From an uncultured bacterium (GTDB lineage: Bacteria > Bacillota > Clostridia > Lachnospirales > Lachnospiraceae), in the NCBI GenBank assembly GCA_947063875.1, contig CAMSTY010000019.1, forward strand, positions 1-55,022: 55,022 nt of DNA. The letters run 5' to 3'. The notes beneath the pieces were generated by a model. The model was given only the letters and a program-made list of their open reading frames with translations. It made no database searches and was not told the origin of the DNA. Shown here piece by piece: positions 17,070-24,594 of this stretch (its first letter is position 1; every line of letters starts with the position of its first letter). The position numbers and the translations under genes are program-made.

Positions 17070-17963
17070 ATGAAAGCAATTGGAATTATTACGGACAGCC
17101 ACAGCGGCATTACACAAAAAGAAGCGAAGCAGCGAAAAATCCAAGTGCTTCCGATGCCGTTTTATGTGGGAGATGAGTGCTGCTATGAGGGAGTTTCTTT
17201 GACCCGGCAGGAATTTCTGGAGAAGCTGCGTTTGGGTACGGAGGTAAAAACCTCCCAGCCATCACCGGCGGAGGTGCTCCGGATTTGGGATCAGGCGCTG
17301 CAGGAATATGAGAAGGTCTTATATATTCCTATTAGCAGCGGGCTCAGCGGCTCTTATGCCACATCGTTGATGCTGGCGCAGGAAGAGCCCTATGCAGGCC
17401 GGGTACTGGTGGTGGACAGCGGCCGGGTATCGGCCCTTTTGCACCGTATGGTATTGGACGCGCAGGAACTGATCGAGGAAGGATATTCCGCAGAAGAGAT
17501 CCGAAAGGTTTTGGAGGATTCGCGGGATAAGATGGTGATCTACATCGGAGTGCAGACGCTGGAGAACCTGAGACGGGGAGGAAGAATCACCCCGGCCGCC
17601 GCGGCTTTGGGGACGATCCTGAATATCAAACCGGTATTGCAGTTTGACGTTGGCACCCTGGATGTGTTCAGGAAATGCCGGGGATTTGCAAAGACGAAGA
17701 AAACGATGCTGGAAGCGATGCGCCATGACCTGGAAACACGTTTCAAAGAATGGTATGACCGGGGCGAAATCAGCCTGCTGGCGGCTTCCAGCGCGCCGCC
17801 CGAAGAAACGGAGAAATGGGTGGGCGAGATTAAGGCGGCATTTCCGGAACTGGAGGTCATGTGCGATGATCTTTCCATGGGCGTGTCATGCCATATTGGC
17901 TACGGAGGACTGGGAATCGGCTGTTCCTGCCGTCCCCCAAGACCAGGAAAGCGTGGCCTATAA
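17070..17963 (+). CDS. DegV family fatty-acid-binding protein
   Basis: 297 aa. The DegV fold is marked by the N-terminal ITDSHSGIT, the KTSQPSPAEVL motif, IPISSGLSGSY for lipid head-group contact, and the C-terminal SCHIGYGGLGIGC. The family binds long-chain fatty acids; members such as FakB deliver them to the FakA kinase for phospholipid synthesis. No fakA is visible here, so whether this one is a FakB is open. RBS is weak (GGGAAAAGC). It follows the MATE gene in the same direction. Confidence 0.9.
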   Translation: MKAIGIITDSHSGITQKEAKQRKIQVLPMPFYVGDECCYEGVSLTRQEFLEKLRLGTEVKTSQPSPAEVLRIWDQALQEYEKVLYIPISSGLSGSYATSLMLAQEEPYAGRVLVVDSGRVSALLHRMVLDAQELIEEGYSAEEIRKVLEDSRDKMVIYIGVQTLENLRRGGRITPAAAALGTILNIKPVLQFDVGTLDVFRKCRGFAKTKKTMLEAMRHDLETRFKEWYDRGEISLLAASSAPPEETEKWVGEIKAAFPELEVMCDDLSMGVSCHIGYGGLGIGCSCRPPRPGKRGL

Positions 17964-18090
17964 TTTCAGGGGTTGCATTTTGCCATATGAGAAGCGGGAC
18001 TTTTCCCTTTACGAATGGCAGGAACGATGATATCATAGCGATACCATAATTGCGGCGCGGACATCTGTAGAAAAGCCAAGGGGATGAAAG

Positions 18091-19998
18091 ATGATGAAAA
18101 AAAAGAAAGTATTAGTAAAGCCGGTTAAGGAACCGGCCACTGACAGGACAGAAAGCGTATATCAGGAACGTTTGCAGCGTCATATAGACGAATTAAAATG
18201 GCTGTATATGGAGTTGTATGACAATCAGGAATTTTTTGACAGCCTGCTGGAGAATCTGAAGCTGTTTTATGAGCAGCGAAAGCCGGACCTGAAGAGACAG
18301 GACCAGAAACGTGAGCAGAACCCGGGCTGGTATCGGAGAAATGGGATGCTGGGGATGATGCTGTATGTGGACCAGTTTGCCAGCGATCTGAACGGGGTGA
18401 GAAAGAAACTGGATTATATCAAACGCTGCAATGTCAATTATGTACATCTGATGCCGCTTCTGGATACGGTAGAGGGGCGTTCCGACGGCGGCTATGCCGT
18501 GGCTGACTTCCGGAAAGTACAAGACAAGCTGGGGACGATGGAGGACCTGGAGAAGCTGGCAGATGAGTGCCGCAGGGAAGGGATCAGCCTGTGTCTTGAC
18601 TTTGTCATGAATCATACTTCCGAAGACCACGAGTGGGCAAAACGGGCCAGGGCAGGGGAAAAGGAGTATCAGGACCGCTATTTCTTCTTTGACAATTATT
18701 CCATGCCGGCGATGTACGAAAAGACGGTGCCTCAGGTATTTCCGACGACAGCACCGGGGAATTTTACCTGGCTGCCGGAACGTCAGGAATTTGTGATGAC
18801 GACCTTTTACCCCTATCAGTGGGATTTAAATTACCGCAATCCGGTGGTGTTCAATGAGATGGTATATAATTTCCTCTACCTGGCCAATCGGGGGATTGAC
18901 GTACTGCGGATTGACGCGGTGCCTTATATCTGGAAGCAGATCGGCACCAACTGCCGCAACCTGCCCCAGGTGCACACGATTGTGCGGATGATGCGGATGA
19001 TCGGGGAGATCGTTTGCCCGGGTATCGTATTGCTTGGCGAGGTGGTGATGGAGCCGGATAAGGTGGCGCCATATTTCGGGACAGTGGAGAAGCCGGAGTG
19101 CCATATGCTTTACAATGTCACGACCATGGCGACAACATGGCATACGGTAGCCACCCGGGATGTGAGGCTTTTAAAACGGCAGATGGAGATTATCAGCAGC
19201 CTGCCTTCGGATTATACCTTCCTCAACTATCTGCGCTGCCATGATGACATCGGCTGGGGGCTGGATTACCCGCTGCTGGAGAACTGGGGGATGCTGCAGG
19301 TGCCCCATAAAAAATATCTCAATGATTATTTCACCGGCAGACTGGAAGGCAGTGTCAGCCGCGGTGAACTTTATAACGAAGACTTTGTTACCGGCGACGC
19401 CAGGTTCTGTGCGACGACCGCATCCATGTGCGGGGTGGAAAAAGCCGGATTTGAGCAGAGCGAAGCAGCCATGGGGGCGGCGATTCAGACGGATGTGATG
19501 CTGCATGCCTATATGCTGTTCTTGTCAGGAATCCCGATGCTTTACAGCGGAGATGAGATTGGCCAGGTCAATGATTATACCTATAAGGACGACCCCAATA
19601 AGGCGGCGGATTCCCGTTACATCCATCGCGGGAAATTTATGTGGGAATTGGTAGAGAATATTGATAAGCCGGAGACTGTGCAGGGGAGGCTCTTTGCACG
19701 CCTGGCTCGTCTGGAGGAGATCCGTGCAAAAGAAAAGGTATTTGATGCTTCCGCCGGATTTTGGATTCTGGAGACGTGGGATGATGCGGTTTTGGGACTG
19801 GTGAGAGAGAGCAATGATGAGAAGCTGATCGGACTTTTCAATTTCAGTGAGGAGCCGAGACTTGCCTGGATTGACGAGAAGGACGGCTTATATGAGGACT
19901 TGCTGACCGGGAATGAGTGGGCGGCATCGGCAGTCCGGGTGGATGGCCATGGTTTTTATTGGCTGAAACGCAAAAAAGGAGAGACGGCGGAAAAGTAA
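18091..19998 (+). CDS. amylosucrase-like glycoside hydrolase (GH13_4 type)
   Basis: 635 aa, matching amylosucrase length and layout: a helical N-terminal domain (~1-85), a (beta/alpha)8 barrel and a short C-terminal beta domain. Motifs follow the amylosucrase pattern: DGGYAVADFRKV, LDFVMNHTSEDHEWA, FYPYQWDLNY, the nucleophile D275 in VLRIDAV followed by YIWKQIGT, acid/base E317 in LLGEVV, and D385 in LRCHDDIGWG. The family makes alpha-1,4-glucan from sucrose, releasing fructose. There is no signal peptide, so it is cytoplasmic. No sucrose transport gene is adjacent; a ROK kinase that could use fructose lies 20 kb away. Sucrose phosphorylase or hydrolase activity cannot be excluded. Confidence 0.87.
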   Translation: MMKKKKVLVKPVKEPATDRTESVYQERLQRHIDELKWLYMELYDNQEFFDSLLENLKLFYEQRKPDLKRQDQKREQNPGWYRRNGMLGMMLYVDQFASDLNGVRKKLDYIKRCNVNYVHLMPLLDTVEGRSDGGYAVADFRKVQDKLGTMEDLEKLADECRREGISLCLDFVMNHTSEDHEWAKRARAGEKEYQDRYFFFDNYSMPAMYEKTVPQVFPTTAPGNFTWLPERQEFVMTTFYPYQWDLNYRNPVVFNEMVYNFLYLANRGIDVLRIDAVPYIWKQIGTNCRNLPQVHTIVRMMRMIGEIVCPGIVLLGEVVMEPDKVAPYFGTVEKPECHMLYNVTTMATTWHTVATRDVRLLKRQMEIISSLPSDYTFLNYLRCHDDIGWGLDYPLLENWGMLQVPHKKYLNDYFTGRLEGSVSRGELYNEDFVTGDARFCATTASMCGVEKAGFEQSEAAMGAAIQTDVMLHAYMLFLSGIPMLYSGDEIGQVNDYTYKDDPNKAADSRYIHRGKFMWELVENIDKPETVQGRLFARLARLEEIRAKEKVFDASAGFWILETWDDAVLGLVRESNDEKLIGLFNFSEEPRLAWIDEKDGLYEDLLTGNEWAASAVRVDGHGFYWLKRKKGETAEK

Positions 19999-20079
19999 AA
20001 ACCTTCCTGAATATTTCAAAACCTGTTGGACAAAATACATTGTGTACAAAAGAAGTACAAAACAGAAACGGGTGAGTCC

Positions 20080-21168
20080 ATGGGTAAGCCAGATAAGAAA
20101 CTGAAGAGAATTTTATGGATTGTGGGAATCACAGGGGCAGTATATGGGGTATTCCGTTATCTGCTGCCGCTTGTGGTTCCCTTTTTGCTGGCCTGGGGCC
20201 TGGCGTTTTTACTGAGGCCGTCGGCTTCCTGGCTGGCCGGCCGTTGCCGGATGCGGTTTTGCATAAAGGGAAAGTCTGTGGTCCTGGCAGTCCCGGTAGG
20301 GATAATCGGAGTGGCTGAACTGCTGACAGTCGTTTTTTTTGTGTGTTTGCTGATTTATTATGGGCAAAAAAGACTATGTATGGAAGCGGAATTGCTGTTG
20401 AATCAGATTCCGATATGGATGGAATCCCTGGATGGCTGGCTGACGGGTATGTGCCATAGCCTGGAAGAATGCCTGTGCCTGAATCCGGATTGCCTGGTGG
20501 TGCTGATGCGGGAAATGCTGCGCGGCCTGATGGACAAATTGAAATATGCGGCGATGCCTTATCTGATGGCCAACTCCCTGTCTATTTTTCAATGGGGACT
20601 GAAGATGTCCGTGGTGTCCGTGATTTTTCTGGTGTCTGTGGGCCTGGCCCTTCAGGAACTGGAAGAATGGAAACATCGCTGTCTGGCCTCTTCATACCGC
20701 CGGGAATTTTTGATGATCGGACACCGTCTTGCGATGATAGCCAACGCCTATTTGAAGACGCAGGGGATGATTATGCTTTTGACTACGGCCATTTGCATTG
20801 CGGGATTTTGGGTGATCAAAAATCCTTATTACATTATACTGGGGGTTGGAATCGGCATATTGGATGCGTTGCCGGTGTTCGGTACAGGGACCGTGCTGGT
20901 TCCCTGGGCGTTTTTCTGTTTTTTCAGAAGAAGCTGGGGCAGAGGCCTGGTATTGCTGGCGCTTTACCTGATCTGCTATGCTTTGAGGGAAATCATGGAA
21001 GCAAAACTGATGGGGAATCAGGTTGGCCTGTCCTCTCTGGAGACGCTGGTATCCATGTATGTGGGCCTGGAACTGTTTGGAATCAGCGGTCTGCTGCTGG
21101 GGCCGGTGGGACTTTTACTGGTGGAGGACCTGGTAAAATTGTGGGCCGGCCAGGAGCAGGAAGAATGA
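20080..21168 (+). CDS. AI-2E family permease, YtvI-like
   Basis: 362 aa integral membrane protein with roughly seven hydrophobic segments. The C-terminal signature GLSSLETLVSMYVGLELFGI followed by GLLLGPVG is typical of the AI-2E/PerM family, and the overall form is closest to the sporulation membrane protein YtvI. Family members have varied or unknown transport roles. The start at ATG 20080 is chosen because conserved sequence begins there; an 18-codon upstream extension to 20026 has no better RBS. It converges with the synthetase-HEPN gene, with only 3 bp between the stop codons. Confidence 0.85.
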   Translation: MGKPDKKLKRILWIVGITGAVYGVFRYLLPLVVPFLLAWGLAFLLRPSASWLAGRCRMRFCIKGKSVVLAVPVGIIGVAELLTVVFFVCLLIYYGQKRLCMEAELLLNQIPIWMESLDGWLTGMCHSLEECLCLNPDCLVVLMREMLRGLMDKLKYAAMPYLMANSLSIFQWGLKMSVVSVIFLVSVGLALQELEEWKHRCLASSYRREFLMIGHRLAMIANAYLKTQGMIMLLTTAICIAGFWVIKNPYYIILGVGIGILDALPVFGTGTVLVPWAFFCFFRRSWGRGLVLLALYLICYALREIMEAKLMGNQVGLSSLETLVSMYVGLELFGISGLLLGPVGLLLVEDLVKLWAGQEQEE

Positions 21169-21171
21169 CGG

Positions 21172-22431
21172 CTATCCTTCATTTTTCATTTCGCTGCCGA
21201 ACTGCGCTTCCAGTTTACCAAGCAGTTCCTGCGCGTCCCGGGTCCGCTTTAAAATGATGTCTGTTTCCGGAATTTCAATATCATGAATCAGTACGTTGCG
21301 CAGCTTGCGCAGGGAAATGATGGCTCCTATGCAGTCCTGATTCAGCAGGTTCATGCGTTTCAGGGAGTTGATATGGAAGGCGCCGCGCTGCTTGGGAGAG
21401 TTGCGGTAGGTGATATGGTTGAGCAGGTTTTCCAGAGGCACCCAGCTTTCCAGAAAGTCGTGAATGGCCTGGGAGGCTTCCTCGTCGCAGGCATGATTTA
21501 CGGTACGAAGTTTCTGGTAGGTCTGATAATGCATGGCGTTGCCAGTGATAATCTGGTCAATGATCTGCTGGGAGATATTGCGTTTATCCTTCTCAAACTT
21601 GACGGATTTCATGACCGGTTCGATTGCCTTGACGCTGTTCATTTCCAGATGGCTGATCAGACGGTAGAGAAGTTCAATATCCCCCATGCGAAGTTCCACA
21701 TCCTCCTTGCGGAAATTGCTGCTTAAGTAATTGTACAGGTAGGAGGCAAGATCATACTGGCTGTCAAAAGAAGATTTCTTGTTGAGAATGCGCTTGTCAC
21801 CGGCGCTCTGGAGTCTTTCCAGCGCGATCTCGCCAGATAGGACCAGGCCGTTTAACTCGTCAATGATTGCAAGTTCTTCTTCCGACAGGCTGCCCTGGAG
21901 CGGTTTGTAGACCAGATCATGCTCTACCTCGGACCAGGCATGCATCAGCAGAGAAGCCACCTGGATTTCCAGACGTGCAGAGGCATAGCGTTTCTGAGCG
22001 CCGGACAAGGTGTCTTCTTTTAAGAGAACCCGGTAATGTGTGGCCCAATAGCCGGAAAAACGCCGGTTATATGTCGGCGGGCTGGATTGCTCCGGAAAAT
22101 GTCGGATGTCCTGGATTGCAAACTGGTCGGAAATGAGATCGCCGGTCTTGTTGCGGTCGCCGGGGAAATACAGGGATACCCGTACACCGCACAGATCTGC
22201 GATGTCTTCATAGATCTCCCGCATATTTTTGTAGGGGTTCGGCCGTTTGGCATTGCGCCGGGTGACTTTGGCCATCAGGCGGTCAGGACTTTTGGCGCGG
22301 GAGGTGACCATGGCTCGGATACCGGCAGATTGCAGGGCGGATTCCAGCTGGGAAGCGGCCACTCTGCCGGCAGCCTCGTAAAAGGGTATTTTCTTTTTGT
22401 AGTTTTCGATAAATTGTCTGACTAAATCCAT
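21172..22431 (-). CDS. RelA/SpoT-type (p)ppGpp synthetase with C-terminal HEPN-like domain
   Basis: 419 aa. Residues ~20-185 form a RelA/SpoT synthetase domain: RAKSPDRLMAK (45-55), DLCGVRV (79-85), GYWATHYRV (127-135), LEIQVAS with the catalytic Glu155, and AWSEVEHDLVYK (165-176). No HD hydrolase, TGS or ACT domain is present. Residues ~186-310 are helical and unrecognised. The last ~95 residues read as a HEPN-like helical bundle: a SWVPLENLL helix, then LRKLRNVLIHDIE, whose R378-x4-H383 is the HEPN RNase signature. If both parts work, the protein joins alarmone synthesis to RNA cleavage. The start follows GGAGG. It is divergent from a structured non-coding locus. Synthetase call strong; HEPN call inferred. 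Confidence 0.8.
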   Translation of the reverse strand: MDLVRQFIENYKKKIPFYEAAGRVAASQLESALQSAGIRAMVTSRAKSPDRLMAKVTRRNAKRPNPYKNMREIYEDIADLCGVRVSLYFPGDRNKTGDLISDQFAIQDIRHFPEQSSPPTYNRRFSGYWATHYRVLLKEDTLSGAQKRYASARLEIQVASLLMHAWSEVEHDLVYKPLQGSLSEEELAIIDELNGLVLSGEIALERLQSAGDKRILNKKSSFDSQYDLASYLYNYLSSNFRKEDVELRMGDIELLYRLISHLEMNSVKAIEPVMKSVKFEKDKRNISQQIIDQIITGNAMHYQTYQKLRTVNHACDEEASQAIHDFLESWVPLENLLNHITYRNSPKQRGAFHINSLKRMNLLNQDCIGAIISLRKLRNVLIHDIEIPETDIILKRTRDAQELLGKLEAQFGSEMKNEG

Positions 22432-22461
22432 GAAGGCCTCCGTGAAAATATATTGTCTTTA

Positions 22462-22489
22462 AGTATAACAAATCGGAGGAGGAAAACAA
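22462..22489 (-). promoter_or_regulatory. possible promoter of the synthetase-HEPN gene
   Basis: On the minus strand TTGTTT-N16-TATACT ends 31 bp before the start codon. The -10 is good and the -35 moderate. Confidence 0.45.
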
Positions 22490-22523
22490 GAGGTTTCTGT
22501 AAAGATTTTTTAATTAAGAGGGG

Positions 22524-22556
22524 AGGGGTGAAAAAGGGGTGAAAAAGGGGTGAAAA
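22524..22556 (+). repeat. three perfect 11-bp tandem repeats
   Basis: Unit AGGGGTGAAAA occurs three times without mismatch (22524, 22535, 22546). The last unit runs into the left arm of the large palindrome. They lie between the synthetase-HEPN promoter and the palindrome. Confidence 0.9.
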
Positions 22557-22769
22557 AACAGGTCAGGGGTTGGCAGGGTTTGGCTCCCGTTTCCGGGGCA
22601 AGTGCTTCCAGGGCAAAAAGACGGCAGTCACGGTGAGGTGTTTTTACGCAGCCGTGTCTTCGCACGTTGCTGCTACAGCAACATTTTTGTACAACTGCCG
22701 TCTTTTTGCCCAGGAAGTACTAAGCCCCTCCAAAAGTCGCCAAACCCTGCCAACCCCTGGCCTGTTTTT
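22554..22769 (+). repeat. 216-bp imperfect palindrome (element I), candidate structured RNA or MITE
   Basis: The outer arms 22554-22584 and 22739-22769 pair over 31 nt with a single T.G. An inner stem joins 22611-22628 to 22694-22711 (18 bp, perfect), flanked by 22605-22609/22713-22717 and 22595-22599/22724-22728. The apical region carries two more hairpins, CACGG/CCGTG (22629-22656) and GTTGCTG/CAGCAAC (22666-22682, perfect). The substitutions at 22563/22760 and 22604/22718 are G.U pairs only if the + strand is transcribed. A terminal-inverted-repeat mobile relic is the main alternative. No credible protein is encoded. Confidence 0.75.
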
Positions 22770-23013
22770 GGTTACTCTTTTTCTTTTGGTAGGGGTGCTT
22801 TGGTTTTGGTTTATTCTGAAGGGGGATTTTGACTTTTCTGTTTAAGGGTTATAAAAGCGGGACGTGCAGATGGCAGGAATGAATTTTCAAACATACTCTG
22901 ACTCAAAAGGGTTACTGGTCGGGAGCTGAACCTTGCCAGGCCCGGACTCTTCCCGCGATGCTTTTTGCGGTTGCGTACCCTTTGAAAAGTACCCCTCCCT
23001 CACAAAAAGAACC
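22770..23013 (+). repeat. second large inverted repeat (element II) directly after element I
   Basis: Arms pair as GGTT 22770-22773/23010-23013, CTTTTT 22777-22782/23004-23009, and an 11-bp stem 22791-22801/22986-22996 whose one departure is a + strand G.U. An enclosed stem pairs 22906-22912 with 22977-22983, and CGGGA 22920-22924 with TCCCG 22951-22955. The structure is looser than element I. It precedes the YgjP-like gene's promoter. No coding sequence is supported. Confidence 0.55.
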
Positions 23014-23047
23014 CAAAGAAGAAGTAAATCACAGAAAATGACAGGCA

Positions 23048-23076
23048 TTGACGCAGAAAAGGAAATATATTATGAT
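23048..23076 (+). promoter_or_regulatory. sigma-A promoter of the YgjP-like gene
   Basis: TTGACG-N17-TATGAT, 54 bp before ATG 23131. It lies inside the long upstream open frame, which argues for the downstream start. Confidence 0.6.
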
Positions 23077-23130
23077 ATGGCAGAGATACTCCAAAACAGG
23101 CAAAAGATACAAAGAAACGGGGAAACCAGA

Positions 23131-23688
23131 ATGGAATACGAATTGATACACAGTTCCCGCAAGACGCTCGCAATTCAGATAGCCGCAGACGGGAAAGTGA
23201 CAGTGCGGGTTCCCATGCGGTGCAGCAGGGCAAAGGCAGAGAGTTTTATAGAAGAAAAAAAAGAATGGATTTTAAGAAAGCAAAAGGAACTGCGCCTTCG
23301 TGCAAAGGAACAGGAGCAGAAAAGAGAACAGCTTCCCATATTAAGCGAAGAAGATTATCAAAATTACCGGATGCTGGCAGAGCAGGTCTTCCGGCAGAGA
23401 GCAGCTTATTTTGCCGGCCAAATGGGGGTAAGTTACGGCAGGATTACCATACGGGACCAGAAGACCCGCTGGGGAAGCTGCAGCTCTAAAGGGAATTTGA
23501 ATTTTAACTGGCGGCTGGTTCTGGCGCCCCGGGAGGTGCTGGATTATGTGGTGGTTCATGAATTGGCGCACCGGAAGGAAATGAACCATTCCGCGCGTTT
23601 CTGGAGACTGGTGGAGGAGGAACTGCCGGACTATCCGCAGCGTAAAAACTGGCTGAGGGTAAACGGAGAATTGCTGATGAGGCGATGA
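23131..23688 (+). CDS. YgjP-like M48-type metallopeptidase (DUF45)
   Basis: 185 aa. The zinc-metallopeptidase motif HELAH lies in VVVHELAHRKEMNHSARFW. It is preceded by the family's QKTRWGSCSSKGNLNFNW and ends DYPQRKNWLR. The N-terminal half is a beta strand followed by a charged coiled helix (about 40-75). The family is annotated as putative metal-dependent hydrolases; the substrate is unknown and there is no signal peptide, so it is cytosolic. ATG 23131 is chosen from the promoter position, GGGGA upstream and the conserved N-terminus; the frame stays open for 66 further codons upstream through non-conserved sequence. Confidence 0.88.
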   Translation: MEYELIHSSRKTLAIQIAADGKVTVRVPMRCSRAKAESFIEEKKEWILRKQKELRLRAKEQEQKREQLPILSEEDYQNYRMLAEQVFRQRAAYFAGQMGVSYGRITIRDQKTRWGSCSSKGNLNFNWRLVLAPREVLDYVVVHELAHRKEMNHSARFWRLVEEELPDYPQRKNWLRVNGELLMRR

Positions 23689-23716
23689 TTTTTAACACTT
23701 TTTCATTATTTTTTAA

Positions 23717-23745
23717 TAGACATCCTTCTGTCTGGAAATTATAAT
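23717..23745 (+). promoter_or_regulatory. sigma-A promoter of the HicB-like gene
   Basis: TAGACA-N17-TATAAT, 33 bp before the start codon. Confidence 0.6.
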
Positions 23746-23778
23746 AGAGTTCAGAAAAAAGATGGGAGAATCAGAAAT

Positions 23779-24054
23779 ATGACATTTACTTACCCGGCGG
23801 TGATTACACCGCATAAAGAAGACCAGGGATTTCATGTGGTGTTTCCGGATCTGGAATGCTGCGAAGCAGACGGCCAGGATCTGGAGGATGCACTGGATGA
23901 GGCCAGAGATGCGGCGTACAACTGGCTGGCCGTGGAACTGGAGGAAGGCGGAGATTTTCCGGCACAGAGCCATGGGGAGGATATCGAACTGGCAGAGGGG
24001 AGTTTTGTGCGGCAGATTATGGTGCGGATCAAGCTGCTGCCGGACAATGATTGA
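23779..24054 (+). CDS. orphan HicB-like protein
   Basis: 91 aa. The N-terminal YPAVITPHKEDQGFHVVFPDL followed by a conserved acidic turn and EDALDEARDAAYNWL is the HicB fold (degenerate RNase H-like). HicB proteins are usually antitoxins beside a small HicA RNase toxin and often carry a C-terminal HTH or RHH DNA-binding domain. Here there is no HicA gene on either side and no DNA-binding tail; the protein ends after VRQIMVRIKLLP. It has its own promoter. It may be a solitary domesticated copy. It is followed by nusB, which has a separate promoter. Confidence 0.8.
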   Translation: MTFTYPAVITPHKEDQGFHVVFPDLECCEADGQDLEDALDEARDAAYNWLAVELEEGGDFPAQSHGEDIELAEGSFVRQIMVRIKLLPDND

Positions 24055-24067
24055 GGAGGCGCAAACC

Positions 24068-24096
24068 TTGTGATTCGTTATAAAATGTGTTATGAT
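24068..24096 (+). promoter_or_regulatory. sigma-A promoter of nusB operon
   Basis: TTGTGA-N17-TATGAT, 45 bp before nusB. It probably drives the nusB-xseA-xseB-ispA-dxs-tlyA-nadK-argR run, whose genes are tightly spaced or overlapping. Confidence 0.6.
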
Positions 24097-24140
24097 AGAC
24101 AAAGTTTAAAGACAGGGTCCGGGAACGGGAGGGAGATGTC

Positions 24141-24593
24141 ATGACCAGAAGAGAAATGCGGGAACATTGCTTTAAGATGCTGTTTGGGATGGGATTTTAT
24201 CCGGCAGAGGAGGCGGCGGAGCAGGCAAAGAGGTATTTTGAGTCGCCTAAGGAAGAGGATACCGCGGAGGACACAACACCAGTGATCCTGCATCAGGTGG
24301 AGATGAAAGAGACAGAGAAAGCGTTTCTGATTGCACGGGTGGAGGATATGACAGAGAAAATCCAGGAGTTGGACAAGTGCCTGAATGAGGTGGCCAAGGG
24401 CTGGAGAACCGGGCGTATGGGGAAGGTAGAACTGACAATCTTACGGCAGGCTTTGTATGAAATGCGGTATGACAGCGAAGTGCCGGAGAAAGTGGCGATC
24501 AATGAGGCGGTGGATCTGGCCAAGAAGTACGGTGGAAAGGATTCGTCGGCTTTTATTAACGGAATCCTGGCAAAACTGGTGACGGCGGAATAA
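24141..24593 (+). CDS. nusB: transcription antitermination factor NusB
   Basis: 150 aa all-helical protein. The N-terminal TRREMREHCFKMLFGMGF and the C-terminal ILRQALYEMRYDSEVPEKVAINEAVDLAKKYG (family core) with SSAFINGILAKL are diagnostic. NusB binds boxA RNA with S10 and supports antitermination on rRNA operons. An insert-rich middle (residues ~30-65) is more divergent than in Bacillus. The start follows GGGAGGG. It heads the operon; xseA begins 1 bp after its stop. B. subtilis has folD between these genes; it is absent here. Confidence 0.95.
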   Translation: MTRREMREHCFKMLFGMGFYPAEEAAEQAKRYFESPKEEDTAEDTTPVILHQVEMKETEKAFLIARVEDMTEKIQELDKCLNEVAKGWRTGRMGKVELTILRQALYEMRYDSEVPEKVAINEAVDLAKKYGGKDSSAFINGILAKLVTAE

Positions 24594-24594
24594 T

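Noticed and set aside
22524..22556. Short repeats considered as a CRISPR remnant
   Set aside because: The 11-bp units are directly tandem with no spacers, and no cas genes are present.
22570..22845. 91-codon open frame inside the large palindrome
   Set aside because: It follows the arms of the inverted repeat, is low in protein character and lacks an RBS; the structure explains the sequence better.
23779..24140. HicAB toxin-antitoxin module
   Set aside because: No HicA-like short gene lies between the HicB-like gene and its neighbours on either strand.
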